This document shows, in pieces, positions 45,430-55,115 of a DNA stretch of 64,000 bases (the stretch's first letter is position 1; every line of letters begins with the position of its first letter). Both the position numbers and the translations under genes were made by a program. Below the pieces are notes generated by a model. That model ran no database searches, was not told where the DNA came from, and saw nothing but the letters and a program-made list of their open reading frames with translations. Location: the NCBI GenBank assembly GCA_017745075.1, contig JAGIAD010000004.1:186001-250000 (forward strand), given 5' to 3'. This DNA comes from Sphingobacteriaceae bacterium. Its GTDB lineage: Bacteria; Bacteroidota; Bacteroidia; Sphingobacteriales; Sphingobacteriaceae.

Positions 45430-47100
45430 ATGAAACATATTTCTGGTGGTTTATGCCCTATTAAAGTTGCTCTCACATGCTTAATTCTATCTGCAGGTTC
45501 TGCCAGGGCGCAACAAAAGCAAAGCTTACCCATTATTCAGCAGGTTAAATTTAAAAACGATACAACGAACATCACCAGCTTTGGAGCAAAAGGTGATGGC
45601 ATTACCTTAAATACCGAAAGTATTAATAAAACCATTGCAAGTGTTAGCCAAAAAGGCGGGGGCGTGGTATTAATCCCGTCAGGCTTGTGGCTAACCGGTC
45701 CTATCGAGTTAAAAAGCAATGTAAACCTGCACTTAAAACGCGATGCCATTCTTCAGTTTACCGCCGATTTTAACCAGTATAAACTGGTACAGGGAAATTG
45801 GGAAGGTCAGCCTGCTTGGCGGAACCAGAGTCCCATTTCGGGCGTAAACCTCGAAAATATTGCCATTACGGGAACAGGGATCATCGATGGTAACGGGGGT
45901 GCCTGGCGCATGGTTAAAAAAGATAAACTTACCGAAACACAGTGGAAAAATTTGGTTGCATCCGGTGGTGTAGTGAGGGCCGATGGAAAAATGTGGTACC
46001 CCTCCGAAAAAACCGTTAAAGGTTCAAATACCAAAAATGCAGGTGTAATAGAGGCCGGTAAAACCGCTGCAGATTATGAAGACATTAAAGATTTTCTCCG
46101 TCCGAATTTGCTGGTTTTAACTGGCTGTAAAAAGATACTTTTAGAAGGGGTTACTTTTCAGAATTCGCCAGCGTGGAATTTACATCCCTTACTTTGCGAG
46201 GATTTAACCTTAAGAAACTTACAGGTAAAAAATCCCTGGTTTGCACAGAACGGGGATGGAGTTGATGTAGAATCGTGTAAAAATGTACTGATAGAGGGTA
46301 GCACTTTTGATGTGGGCGATGATGGGATCTGCATCAAATCTGGTCGTGATGAAGCTGGCCGTAAGCGGGGTGTGCCTACAGAAAATGTAATTATCCGGAA
46401 TAATGTGGTTTACCATGCGCATGGCGGTTTTGTAATCGGAAGTGAAATGAGTGGTGGGGCAAAAAATATATGGGTTTACAACTGTTCCTTTATCGGTACC
46501 GATATCGGCCTGCGTTTTAAAACAACACGCGGTCGTGGTGGTGTGGTCGAAAATATTTACATCAATAACATCAATATGACCGATATTCCTGGCGAAGCGA
46601 TCCTGTTTGATATGTATTATGCTGCTGTTGATCCGGTTCCTTTGGCCGGCGAAAAACGAGAAGCGATTAAAGCGGTTACTGTTCCGGTTACAGAAGCCAC
46701 TCCCCAGTTCAGAAACTTTTACATTAAAGATATAGTGGCCAATAGCGCAGAGAAAGCGATATTTTTCAGGGGTTTACCAGAGATGAACATCAAAGATGTA
46801 AACCTTGAAAACGTAACCATCAAGGCCAGAAAAGGCATCGAAATTATTGAAGCCGCCGGAATTTCCCTGAAGAATGTAAATGTAATTACTGATCGTACCA
46901 GTCCGGTGGTAATGATCCAGAACGGTTCTGATATTAATATCAGCAACTTAAAATACCCTGATGGCAGCACGATTCTGTTTGATGTTTCTGGCGAAAAATC
47001 AAAGGGGGTAAAAATTAGCGGAACCGATGTTTCCAAGGCGAAAAAAGCTTCCGTTTTAAGTGCTGAAGTAGATAAAAAAGCACTGGAAATTTCAAAATAA
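45430..47100 (+). CDS. Polygalacturonase-like glycoside hydrolase family 28
   Basis: 556 residues. I use the ATG at 45430; a GTG 9 bases earlier is also possible. Signal peptide to about residue 28 (SARAQQ). Beta-helix with the GH28 motifs: NGD at 274-276 (for NTD) followed by D279, D297-D298 (VGDDGICIKSG), H331 in HGGFVIGSEMSGG, and RFK at 362-364 (for RIK). Cuts alpha-1,4 galacturonan, possibly as an exo-enzyme given the large insertions. It is followed 7 bases later by the GH105 gene. Confidence 0.94.
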   Translation: MKHISGGLCPIKVALTCLILSAGSARAQQKQSLPIIQQVKFKNDTTNITSFGAKGDGITLNTESINKTIASVSQKGGGVVLIPSGLWLTGPIELKSNVNLHLKRDAILQFTADFNQYKLVQGNWEGQPAWRNQSPISGVNLENIAITGTGIIDGNGGAWRMVKKDKLTETQWKNLVASGGVVRADGKMWYPSEKTVKGSNTKNAGVIEAGKTAADYEDIKDFLRPNLLVLTGCKKILLEGVTFQNSPAWNLHPLLCEDLTLRNLQVKNPWFAQNGDGVDVESCKNVLIEGSTFDVGDDGICIKSGRDEAGRKRGVPTENVIIRNNVVYHAHGGFVIGSEMSGGAKNIWVYNCSFIGTDIGLRFKTTRGRGGVVENIYINNINMTDIPGEAILFDMYYAAVDPVPLAGEKREAIKAVTVPVTEATPQFRNFYIKDIVANSAEKAIFFRGLPEMNIKDVNLENVTIKARKGIEIIEAAGISLKNVNVITDRTSPVVMIQNGSDINISNLKYPDGSTILFDVSGEKSKGVKISGTDVSKAKKASVLSAEVDKKALEISK

Positions 47101-47107
47101 CAGCATC

Positions 47108-49048
47108 ATGAAGCAATCGATCATATATACGGTAGCAGCACTTATCGGTTTTTCCATTTTAACCCAAAGCGGATTTGCGCAGAAGAAATTATCAGAACAG
47201 TTAACCTTAACTGCTATGGAAAAACTGTTTCAGGATACTACGCTGTTAAAAGGTGCAAAAGGCCCCAAATGGACCTACGATATGGGTGTAGTACTGGAAG
47301 GCGCTGCAATGGTTTGGCGTAATACTGGTGACGGGAAATATTTTAAGTATATCCAAAGCTCGATGGATGCTTACCTGGATAAAGAAGGTAATATCTCTAC
47401 TTATAAACCTGATGATTTTAATATTGATAACATCAAAAATGGACGCTCATTAATCCTGTTGTACAAAGTTACCGGGCAGCAGAAATACCTGTTGGCAGCA
47501 ACTAAATTATACGATCAGCTACAAAAACAGCCGCGTACCAAAGAAGGTGGTTTTTGGCACAAGAAAATTTATCCGAACCAGATGTGGCTGGATGGTTTAT
47601 ATATGGGTGAGCCATTCTATGCAGAGTATGCCAGAATGATGAAAAAGGATGCTGCTTTTGACGACATTGCCTGGCAGTTTATCCTGATGGAGAAAAATGC
47701 CCGCGATGCTAAAACAGGACTACTTTACCATGGTTACGATGAAAGCAGAACAGAGCAGTGGGCTGATAAAAAAACGGGTCGATCGCCAAATTTTTGGGCA
47801 AGGGCAATGGGCTGGTACATTATGGCTTTGGTAGATGTGCTGGATAATTTTCCGGTTAACCATCCGCAACAGCAGGAATTAATTGCCATTTTAAACCGTA
47901 CCGCAACAGCGGCGGTAAAATACCAGGATCAAAAATCAGGTGTCTGGTTCGATATTTTAGATATGCCCACCAGAAAAGGAAATTACCTGGAAAGTTCGGC
48001 ATCGAGCATGTTTGTATATGGTTTGGCCAAAGGTGTGCGCAAAGGCTGGTTAGCGCCATCATTTATGGCCGCTGCAAATAAAGGTTATGCAGGGTTAAAG
48101 AAAGAATTTATAGAAAAAGCCGGTGCTGAAAGGGTAAATCTCACTAAAACTGTTTCCGTATCTGGTTTAGGTGGGAAGCCTAAATACCGTGACGGAAGCT
48201 TCGATTATTACATCAGTGAAAAAGTAATCACAAACGATCCAAAAGGTGTAGGCGCGTTTATCTGTGCAGCTTCCGAAATGGAAATAGACCAACTGCCCAA
48301 ACCAGCTAAAGGTTTAACCGTTACTGTCGATAATTTCTTCAACAATGAGTATATGGTTGGTCCTACCGGAGATAAAATCCCCTTTCATTACCTTTGGGAA
48401 GAAGACGATAACAACGGATTCTCTTTATTCGGAAAAGTATTTAACGATGCTGGTGCAAAAACCAATACGCTTAAAGCGGCTCCAGAAACTTCAAATTTAA
48501 AAGGCACTAATATTTATATTATTGTAGATCCTGATACCGAAAAAGAAACAGCAAACCCTAATTTTATGAATGCCGCACATGCCAGGGTGATCAGTGAATG
48601 GGTAAAAGCAGGTGGTGTTTTAGTGCTGCTCTTAAACGATGTGGGCAATTGCGAAATCTCCAGATTTAACATCCTTCCCGAAACCTTTGGCATCCATTTT
48701 AATGAAGATAGCCGCAATAAAGTTCAGGGGGCAAACTTTGAGCAGGGCGCAATAAAGATCCCTGAAGGGAATCCTATTTTTAAAACAGCCAGGAAAGTAT
48801 ATATCAAAGAAATTTCGACCATTGTGGCAAAAAGTCCCGCTGTTTCTGCTTTAACCGATAAAGGGGATGTGATTGTTGCAACTGCAAAATATGGTAAAGG
48901 AACGGTTTTCGCGGTAGGAGATCCCTGGTTTTATAATGAATATATAGACGGTAGAAAATTACCTGCAGATTTCGAAAATTTTAAAGCCACGAATGATTTG
49001 GTAAACTGGTTGATTAAGCAAGTGCCGGGTAAAATTAAACACAGATGA
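47108..49048 (+). CDS. GH105 unsaturated rhamnogalacturonyl hydrolase with C-terminal extension
   Basis: 646 residues, about 270 more than a plain GH105. Signal peptide 1-24. The catalytic (alpha/alpha)6 barrel (about 35-375) has WLDGLYMGEPF with D162 and SPNFWARAMGWYIMAL. From about 385 there is a separate alpha/beta domain with LKGTNIYIIVDPDTEKE, VISEWVKAGGVLVLLLND and GKGTVFAVGDPWFYNEY, resembling the DUF4350/GATase-like fold. GH105 removes the unsaturated uronic acid left at the non-reducing end by pectate or rhamnogalacturonan lyases, consistent with the PL10 gene next door. The role of the extra domain is unknown. Confidence 0.9.
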   Translation: MKQSIIYTVAALIGFSILTQSGFAQKKLSEQLTLTAMEKLFQDTTLLKGAKGPKWTYDMGVVLEGAAMVWRNTGDGKYFKYIQSSMDAYLDKEGNISTYKPDDFNIDNIKNGRSLILLYKVTGQQKYLLAATKLYDQLQKQPRTKEGGFWHKKIYPNQMWLDGLYMGEPFYAEYARMMKKDAAFDDIAWQFILMEKNARDAKTGLLYHGYDESRTEQWADKKTGRSPNFWARAMGWYIMALVDVLDNFPVNHPQQQELIAILNRTATAAVKYQDQKSGVWFDILDMPTRKGNYLESSASSMFVYGLAKGVRKGWLAPSFMAAANKGYAGLKKEFIEKAGAERVNLTKTVSVSGLGGKPKYRDGSFDYYISEKVITNDPKGVGAFICAASEMEIDQLPKPAKGLTVTVDNFFNNEYMVGPTGDKIPFHYLWEEDDNNGFSLFGKVFNDAGAKTNTLKAAPETSNLKGTNIYIIVDPDTEKETANPNFMNAAHARVISEWVKAGGVLVLLLNDVGNCEISRFNILPETFGIHFNEDSRNKVQGANFEQGAIKIPEGNPIFKTARKVYIKEISTIVAKSPAVSALTDKGDVIVATAKYGKGTVFAVGDPWFYNEYIDGRKLPADFENFKATNDLVNWLIKQVPGKIKHR

Positions 49049-49155
49049 AACAGATGAACACAGATAAGCAGAATTAAAGTCTGTGCAGACACAGCCCATT
49101 GAATAAGTTCTCCGTGTTAATCCGTGCCTCCGTGGCAATAAACTAACAAACAACA

Positions 49156-50187
49156 ATGATGAAAATAAAAATATTGTTAACCCTGATCTGTATAAACTTA
49201 ATACTATCGTGTTATGCACAAAAACCTACAGATTCTACAGCAGAGAAAATGCTTGTTTATCAATTGGGCAATGGTGGCTGGCCAAAGCAATTGGATGACA
49301 AGAGCGTGGTTAATTATGATGCTGTTTTAACACCACAGCTATTGGCGAAAATAAAAGCAACTAAAGATTTACACGCCACTTTCGATAATAAAGCCACCAG
49401 CAGAGAAGTGGTTTACCTGGTAAAAGCCTATAAAAAAACACAGAACAAAACGTATCTGGCCGCAGCCGAAAGAGGCCTGGATTATATTTTATCAGCGCAA
49501 TATGCCAATGGTGGCTGGCCACAATATTATCCCGATAAAGCTTTTTACCGTTCAGAAATTACTTATAACGATGATGCGATGATCAATGTGCTGAATATTT
49601 TACAGGATATTGCTACGCAAACGAACGATTTCGAAGTAGTAAACCCGGCTTATATCAAAAAGGCAGAAAAAGCAGTTTCAAAAGGTATCGACTGTATTTT
49701 AAAAACACAGGTAAAACAAAATGGTGTTTTAAGTATCTGGGCCGCACAGTACGATAAAGATTCGCTATTGCCTGCAAAAGCCAGGGCATTTGAGCCAGCC
49801 TCGCTCAGCACGAGCGAATCGGTAGGTATTGTCCGTTTCTTAATGCGGTTGAAAAATCCTTCTTCAGAAGAAAAGAATGCAATCAATGCTGCAGTAAAAT
49901 GGTTCGATACCTATAAAATTACAGGTTATCGTTTCGATAGGCCGAGCGATCCTAAAACCAATATTAAAGTCGCGGCTTTGGTTGCTGATCATACTGCAAA
50001 TACCTGGGCGCGTTTTTATGATCTTGAGAAAAACACCCCGATTTTTGGCGACCGCGATAATACAATCAAAACAAAATTAGAAGAATTAAGTCCTGAAAGG
50101 CGCAACGGATATGCCTGGTATGGCAATTGGGGACAAAAATTAATTGAAAAAGATTACCCGAAATGGTTAGCCAAAAACGGGAAATAA
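49156..50187 (+). CDS. Pectate lyase (PL10)
   Basis: 343 residues with a signal peptide (about 1-22; a second Met directly follows the first). PL10 segments: GNGGWPKQLD, FDNKATSREVVYL, YILSAQYANGGWPQYYPD, ITYNDDAMINVL, and FEPASLSTSESVGI near the end of the catalytic part. Cuts de-esterified homogalacturonan by beta-elimination, giving 4,5-unsaturated oligomers for the GH105 neighbour. The 107-base gap from GH105 contains no gene. Confidence 0.93.
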   Translation: MMKIKILLTLICINLILSCYAQKPTDSTAEKMLVYQLGNGGWPKQLDDKSVVNYDAVLTPQLLAKIKATKDLHATFDNKATSREVVYLVKAYKKTQNKTYLAAAERGLDYILSAQYANGGWPQYYPDKAFYRSEITYNDDAMINVLNILQDIATQTNDFEVVNPAYIKKAEKAVSKGIDCILKTQVKQNGVLSIWAAQYDKDSLLPAKARAFEPASLSTSESVGIVRFLMRLKNPSSEEKNAINAAVKWFDTYKITGYRFDRPSDPKTNIKVAALVADHTANTWARFYDLEKNTPIFGDRDNTIKTKLEELSPERRNGYAWYGNWGQKLIEKDYPKWLAKNGK

Positions 50188-50260
50188 ATTATAAATCGTT
50201 AAAAGGAAATTATAAACTCACTTGGTACTTTAGTGCCCTGATGCTCAAACAACATTACCA

Positions 50261-51772
50261 ATGATCTTAAATAAAGAAAATTTAAAAAATATTAACGGTA
50301 ACAAGGTCATAAAACCTACGATCGAAATTTTAGCCTTACCCGAAAAAGTAATCCAGTTTGGAACTGGTGTTTTACTGCGGGGTTTGCCAGATTATTTTAT
50401 TGATAAGGCCAATCAGAAAGGGATCTTTAACGGGCGTGTTTTGGTGGTTAAATCTACCTCAAAAGGTGGTGCTGACGAGTTTTCGAAGCAAGACAATTTA
50501 TATACTCTTTGTGTAAAAGGCATCGAGAATGGCCTTACGGTTGAAGAAAATTCAATCAACGCATCTATCAGCCGGGTTTTGTCTGCTTCGCAGGATTGGG
50601 CAGAAATTTTAAAGGCCGCACAACAGCCGGAAATGCAGGTAGTTATTTCGAATACCACTGAAGTTGGGATTGTTAAAAGTGAAGATAAAATCACAGATAA
50701 TCCGCCACAATCTTACCCGGGCAAATTATTGGCTTTTCTGTACGAAAGATACAAAGCCTTTAATGGATCAGAAGAAAGCGGGATGGTGATTGTGCCGACA
50801 GAATTAATCAGTGATAATGCTGATAAACTGAAAGAAATTCTCATTGATCTTGCTATTCAGAACAAATTAGGATGGGATTTTGAAAATTGGTTAGCAAGCG
50901 CCAATCACTTCTGTAAAACTTTGGTTGATCGCATTGTACCGGGAAAGCTTCCTGCTGCAGAACAAAAAGCCATCGAAAATGAATTGGGTTATGAAGACGA
51001 ACTCATGATCATGGCAGAACCCTTCAGGTTATGGGCGATTGAATCATCGAATGAAAAGGTTAAAGAAATCTTATCGTTTGAAAAGGCAGATAAAGGTATT
51101 TTCATTGTGCCATCTATCGATAAATTTAAAGAGTTAAAGCTGCGGTTGCTTAATGGCACGCATACCATTAGCTGTGGCCTGGCCATTTTAGCAGGTTTTA
51201 ATACCGTAAAAGAGGCTATGGCCAATAAAGATTTCTCTGCCCACGTGTTAAGATTGATGAAGGATGAAATTACGCCGGTTGTGGTTAATGAAGATATTAC
51301 CTATAATGAAGCGATTGCCTTCGCAGAGAGCGTAATCGACCGTTTCAGTAATCCTTTTTTAGAGCATCAATGGCAGGCCATTACTTTAAATTATACTTCT
51401 AAGTTGCAGATGCGCAACATGCCGCTCATCAGGGGCTATTATGCTTTAAAAAATGAAGTGCCTCAGCTTACTGCCTTAGGCGTAGCCGCTTATATTCTAT
51501 TTATGAATGTGAATAAAGATGGCAATACTTACACGGCCAGCGCAAACGGAAAAACCTACCCTATACAGGACGAATTTGCCGAAGTGTTATACGAATACTG
51601 GAAAAATCCTGAAACTGTGGTAGATAATGCCCTGGGCGACAGGCGGCTTTGGGATAAAAACTTAAATAATTATCCTGGCTTTAGTGCGGCCGTAAAATCT
51701 TACGTTGATTTATTACAGAACAAAGGTGCAAAAGAAACTTTGAGTAACTTGCATGCAGAAAGAACAATTTAA
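50261..51772 (+). CDS. uxaB: Tagaturonate reductase
   Basis: 503 residues, mannitol dehydrogenase-like family. The N-terminal Rossmann part has VIQFGTGVLLRGLPDYF and the C-terminal domain KLRLLNGTHTISCGLAILAGF (Lys and His of the active site), as in altronate oxidoreductase. Reduces D-tagaturonate to D-altronate with NADH. No signal peptide; cytoplasmic. The next gene, uxaA, begins at the base after its stop. A TACTTTAG box near 50227 may be the operon promoter. Confidence 0.95.
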   Translation: MILNKENLKNINGNKVIKPTIEILALPEKVIQFGTGVLLRGLPDYFIDKANQKGIFNGRVLVVKSTSKGGADEFSKQDNLYTLCVKGIENGLTVEENSINASISRVLSASQDWAEILKAAQQPEMQVVISNTTEVGIVKSEDKITDNPPQSYPGKLLAFLYERYKAFNGSEESGMVIVPTELISDNADKLKEILIDLAIQNKLGWDFENWLASANHFCKTLVDRIVPGKLPAAEQKAIENELGYEDELMIMAEPFRLWAIESSNEKVKEILSFEKADKGIFIVPSIDKFKELKLRLLNGTHTISCGLAILAGFNTVKEAMANKDFSAHVLRLMKDEITPVVVNEDITYNEAIAFAESVIDRFSNPFLEHQWQAITLNYTSKLQMRNMPLIRGYYALKNEVPQLTALGVAAYILFMNVNKDGNTYTASANGKTYPIQDEFAEVLYEYWKNPETVVDNALGDRRLWDKNLNNYPGFSAAVKSYVDLLQNKGAKETLSNLHAERTI

Positions 51773-53419
51773 ATGGTAACTAGAATTTTAAAAATCCATC
51801 CTAATGACAATGTCCTTGTTGCCTTGCAAAACCTGGCAAAAGGCGAAACCATTATCCACGATGGACAGGAATATACCCTTCAGGATGACATCCCTGCCAA
51901 GCATAAATTTTTTATGCAGGACATGAATGTGGGCGATCACATCATCATGTATGGCGTACTGGTAGGCAAAGCGCAGCATTTTATCCTAAAAGGTGGTTTA
52001 ATGGATACCGAAAATACCAAACATGCCTCCGATCCTTATGAGTTCCGTCCGTATCATTACGAATGGCATGCGCCTGATGTTTCCAAGTTTGAAGGCAGAA
52101 CCTTTAATGGTTACATCCGTAACGATGGCCGCGTTGGAACCGCAAATTACTGGCTCTTTATCCCTACTGTATTCTGCGAAAACCGCAACCTGGATGTAAT
52201 CCGCGAAGCTCTGCACAACGAGTTGGGTTATGCCGTAACCGATAAATACAAATCATACGCCCATCAGCTGGTAGAGGCCTATAAAAATGGTGAGATCCTG
52301 GAAGAGGCAGATCCAAATGATATCGGAATAGCCAATCCATCAGCCAACCGTGTTTTTAAAAATGTAGATGGGATTAAATTTTTAAACCATCAGGGTGGTT
52401 GCGGAGGTACCCGCCAGGATGCCGCTGTATTGAGTAAACTTTTGGCTGCATATGCCGATCATCCTAATGTTGCTGGTGTAACCGTGTTGAGCCTTGGTTG
52501 CCAAAATTTACAGGTTAAAGATTTTATGGACGATTTAAAACAGCGTAGCCCGAATTTTGATAAACCTTTGTTCATATTTGAGCAGCAACAATCACAGAGC
52601 GAAGAACAGCTGGTTAAAGAAGCCATCCGTAAAACTTTTATCGGTTTAACTGAAATCAATAAAATCGAGCGCCAGCCGGCACCTTTGAGCAAACTGGTTT
52701 TAGGCGTAAAATGTGGTGGTAGTGATGGTTTTAGCGGTATCAGTGCCAATCCGGCTGTAGGTTATACCTCCGATTTATTGGTGGCTTTGGGCGGAACGGT
52801 GCTTTTGGCCGAATTCCCGGAACTTTGCGGCGCCGAACAACAGTTAATTGACCGTACAAAAGATGAAACCGCCGCACGTAAATTTATCCAGTTGATGACG
52901 GCTTATAACCAGGCTGCCGAAAATGTTGGTTCCGGGTTTTTTATGAACCCATCGCCTGGAAATATCAAAGATGGTTTAATTACAGATGCCATTAAAAGTA
53001 CCGGAGCAGCTAAAAAAGGCGGAACCTCGCCAGTAGAAGATGTTTTGGATTATACCGAACCTGCAACAAAACCGGGCTTAAACCTGGTTTGTACCCCTGG
53101 AAATGATGTGGAGGCTACCACCGGGAAAGCAGCATCGGGGGCAACCTTAATTTTGTTCACTACCGGCCTGGGCACACCTACCGGAAACCCGGTTTGTCCG
53201 ACCATCAAAGTGTCAACCAATAATGCCTTAACCAAACGTATGGGCGATATTATCGATATTAACTGTGGCCCGGTAATAGAAGGGGAAAAAACAATCGAAC
53301 AAATGGGAGAAGATATCCTGGAGTATTGCATTAAAGCAGCCAGCGGGGAAGTAATCCCTAAAGCCGTTTTGCTTAACCAGGATGATTTTATTCCATGGAA
53401 AAGGGGCGTTAGTCTCTAG
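51773..53419 (+). CDS. uxaA: Altronate dehydratase
   Basis: 548 residues. N-terminal SAF domain (about 1-75: IHPNDNVLVALQNLAKGE, GDHIIMYGVLVGKA), then the long galactarate/altronate dehydratase domain (GYIRNDGRVGTANYW, HQGGCGG, GVKCGGSDGFSGISANPAVG, TTGLGTPTGNPVCPTIKVSTN). Removes water from D-altronate, giving 2-keto-3-deoxy-D-gluconate; the family uses iron. Start adjoins the uxaB stop with no gap, so translation is coupled. Confidence 0.97.
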   Translation: MVTRILKIHPNDNVLVALQNLAKGETIIHDGQEYTLQDDIPAKHKFFMQDMNVGDHIIMYGVLVGKAQHFILKGGLMDTENTKHASDPYEFRPYHYEWHAPDVSKFEGRTFNGYIRNDGRVGTANYWLFIPTVFCENRNLDVIREALHNELGYAVTDKYKSYAHQLVEAYKNGEILEEADPNDIGIANPSANRVFKNVDGIKFLNHQGGCGGTRQDAAVLSKLLAAYADHPNVAGVTVLSLGCQNLQVKDFMDDLKQRSPNFDKPLFIFEQQQSQSEEQLVKEAIRKTFIGLTEINKIERQPAPLSKLVLGVKCGGSDGFSGISANPAVGYTSDLLVALGGTVLLAEFPELCGAEQQLIDRTKDETAARKFIQLMTAYNQAAENVGSGFFMNPSPGNIKDGLITDAIKSTGAAKKGGTSPVEDVLDYTEPATKPGLNLVCTPGNDVEATTGKAASGATLILFTTGLGTPTGNPVCPTIKVSTNNALTKRMGDIIDINCGPVIEGEKTIEQMGEDILEYCIKAASGEVIPKAVLLNQDDFIPWKRGVSL

Positions 53420-53600
53420 CCTGGAGCACAGAGAAAAGTCCGAAGGTTGTAAGTCTTAGGTCAGGACGGCGTGAAGCCTTAAAATATTTTAAATTTGCCA
53501 ATTGCCGTGGTCTGTGCACCTCACAGACCCGGAGATAAATAAAAAAATAAATAGATAAGTATTTTGATCATCTCAAATCTCTTATCTCAAATTACATCGT

Positions 53601-55001
53601 ATGAAACCTTTTTTAGACGAAAATTTTCTTTTGCAAAGTAAAACAGCTGAAAAGCTTTATCACAATTTTGCAAAACCATTACCAATTATAGATTACCATA
53701 ATCACCTTATTCCGGAGCAGATTGCCAATAATACCCAGTTTGCCAATATGACCCAGGTTTGGCTGGCCGGCGATCACTATAAATGGCGTGCCATGCGTGC
53801 CAATGGTGTGAATGAAAAATACATCACCGGTGCAGGCTCTGATTTTGAGAAATTTGAGAAATGGGCAGAAACCGTTCCCTATACTTTGCGCAATCCATTA
53901 TACCACTGGACACACCTGGAACTTCAACGTTATTTCGGTATAACCGACCTGCTTTCGGGCAAAACTGCCCAGAAAATTTACGATGAATGTTCCGCTAAAC
54001 TGCAAACGCCTGAATATTCAGTGCGGGGCTTATTAGCCAAAATGAACGTGGAATCGGTTTGTACCACTGATGACCCTTTAGATAGTTTAAACTTTCACCA
54101 GCAATTGGCCAGGGAAGGCGCCAATCTTAAAATGTTGCCTGCTTTCCGGCCGGATAAGGCCATGAACAGTGATGATATTGAAGGTTTAAACGAATATATA
54201 GACAAATTGGAAAGTGTTGCCGGTCAAAGCATCAGCAGCTTCAAAGACTATACTGATGCTTTAAAAAGCCGCCACGATTACTTTGCAGATCATGGCTGTT
54301 CGGTTTCCGATCATGGTTTAGAGCACATTTATGCTGAAGACTATACCGAAGTTGAAATTGCCTCAATTTTTGATAAAATCCGAAGCAAACAAAATATTTC
54401 GTATGAAGAAAACCTGAAATTTAAATCGGCCATGCTGGTTTATTTTGCTGAGTGGGATCACGAAAAGGGCTGGGTACAACAATATCACCTCGGTGCGCTG
54501 CGGAATAATAATGCCCGTATGCTAAGGCAATTAGGCCCAGATACGGGTTGGGATTCGATCGGCGATTTTAGCCAGGCCCGTATGCTTTCTAAATTCCTAA
54601 ACCGCCTGGATAACCAGGATAAACTGGCAAAGACCATTATTTATAACCTTAATCCTGCCGATAATGAATTAATTGCTACCATGATCGGTAATTTTAACGA
54701 TGGTTCGGTTGCCGGCAAAGTTCAGTTTGGTTCGGCCTGGTGGTTTTTGGATCAAAAAGATGGTATGATTAAACAGTTAAACACCTTATCGAACATGGGG
54801 CTTTTAAGTCGGTTGGTGGGTATGCTTACCGATTCGCGAAGCTTCCTTTCATTCCCCCGTCACGAATATTTCAGAAGGATAGTTTGTAACCTGTTTGGAG
54901 AAGACATTGAGAATGGTGAATTACCCAACGACCTCGAATGGGTTGGCAAGATTGTTCAGGATATTTCGTACTTTAACGCAAAAAATTACTTTAAATTTTA
55001 A
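53601..55001 (+). CDS. uxaC: Uronate (glucuronate/galacturonate) isomerase
   Basis: 466 residues, amidohydrolase-like fold. Signatures: PIIDYHNHLIPEQIANN near residue 28 (metal-binding HxH), CTTDDPLDSLNFH near 155, and LVGMLTDSRSFLSFPRHEYFRR near the C-terminus. Converts D-galacturonate to D-tagaturonate, and D-glucuronate to D-fructuronate; the first fits the uxaB/uxaA neighbours. A 181-base gap before it has no gene, and a 114-base gap after it leads to kdgK. Confidence 0.97.
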   Translation: MKPFLDENFLLQSKTAEKLYHNFAKPLPIIDYHNHLIPEQIANNTQFANMTQVWLAGDHYKWRAMRANGVNEKYITGAGSDFEKFEKWAETVPYTLRNPLYHWTHLELQRYFGITDLLSGKTAQKIYDECSAKLQTPEYSVRGLLAKMNVESVCTTDDPLDSLNFHQQLAREGANLKMLPAFRPDKAMNSDDIEGLNEYIDKLESVAGQSISSFKDYTDALKSRHDYFADHGCSVSDHGLEHIYAEDYTEVEIASIFDKIRSKQNISYEENLKFKSAMLVYFAEWDHEKGWVQQYHLGALRNNNARMLRQLGPDTGWDSIGDFSQARMLSKFLNRLDNQDKLAKTIIYNLNPADNELIATMIGNFNDGSVAGKVQFGSAWWFLDQKDGMIKQLNTLSNMGLLSRLVGMLTDSRSFLSFPRHEYFRRIVCNLFGEDIENGELPNDLEWVGKIVQDISYFNAKNYFKF

Positions 55002-55115
55002 CCAAAAATCAGGCTTTTACGAAGAATTTCATTTGATTCAATGCATATCAAACGTTTTACTTCCATTTTTATACCGCTGCAGAAGGCAGCATGAAAAAGC
55101 CGATTATTTACAAAA

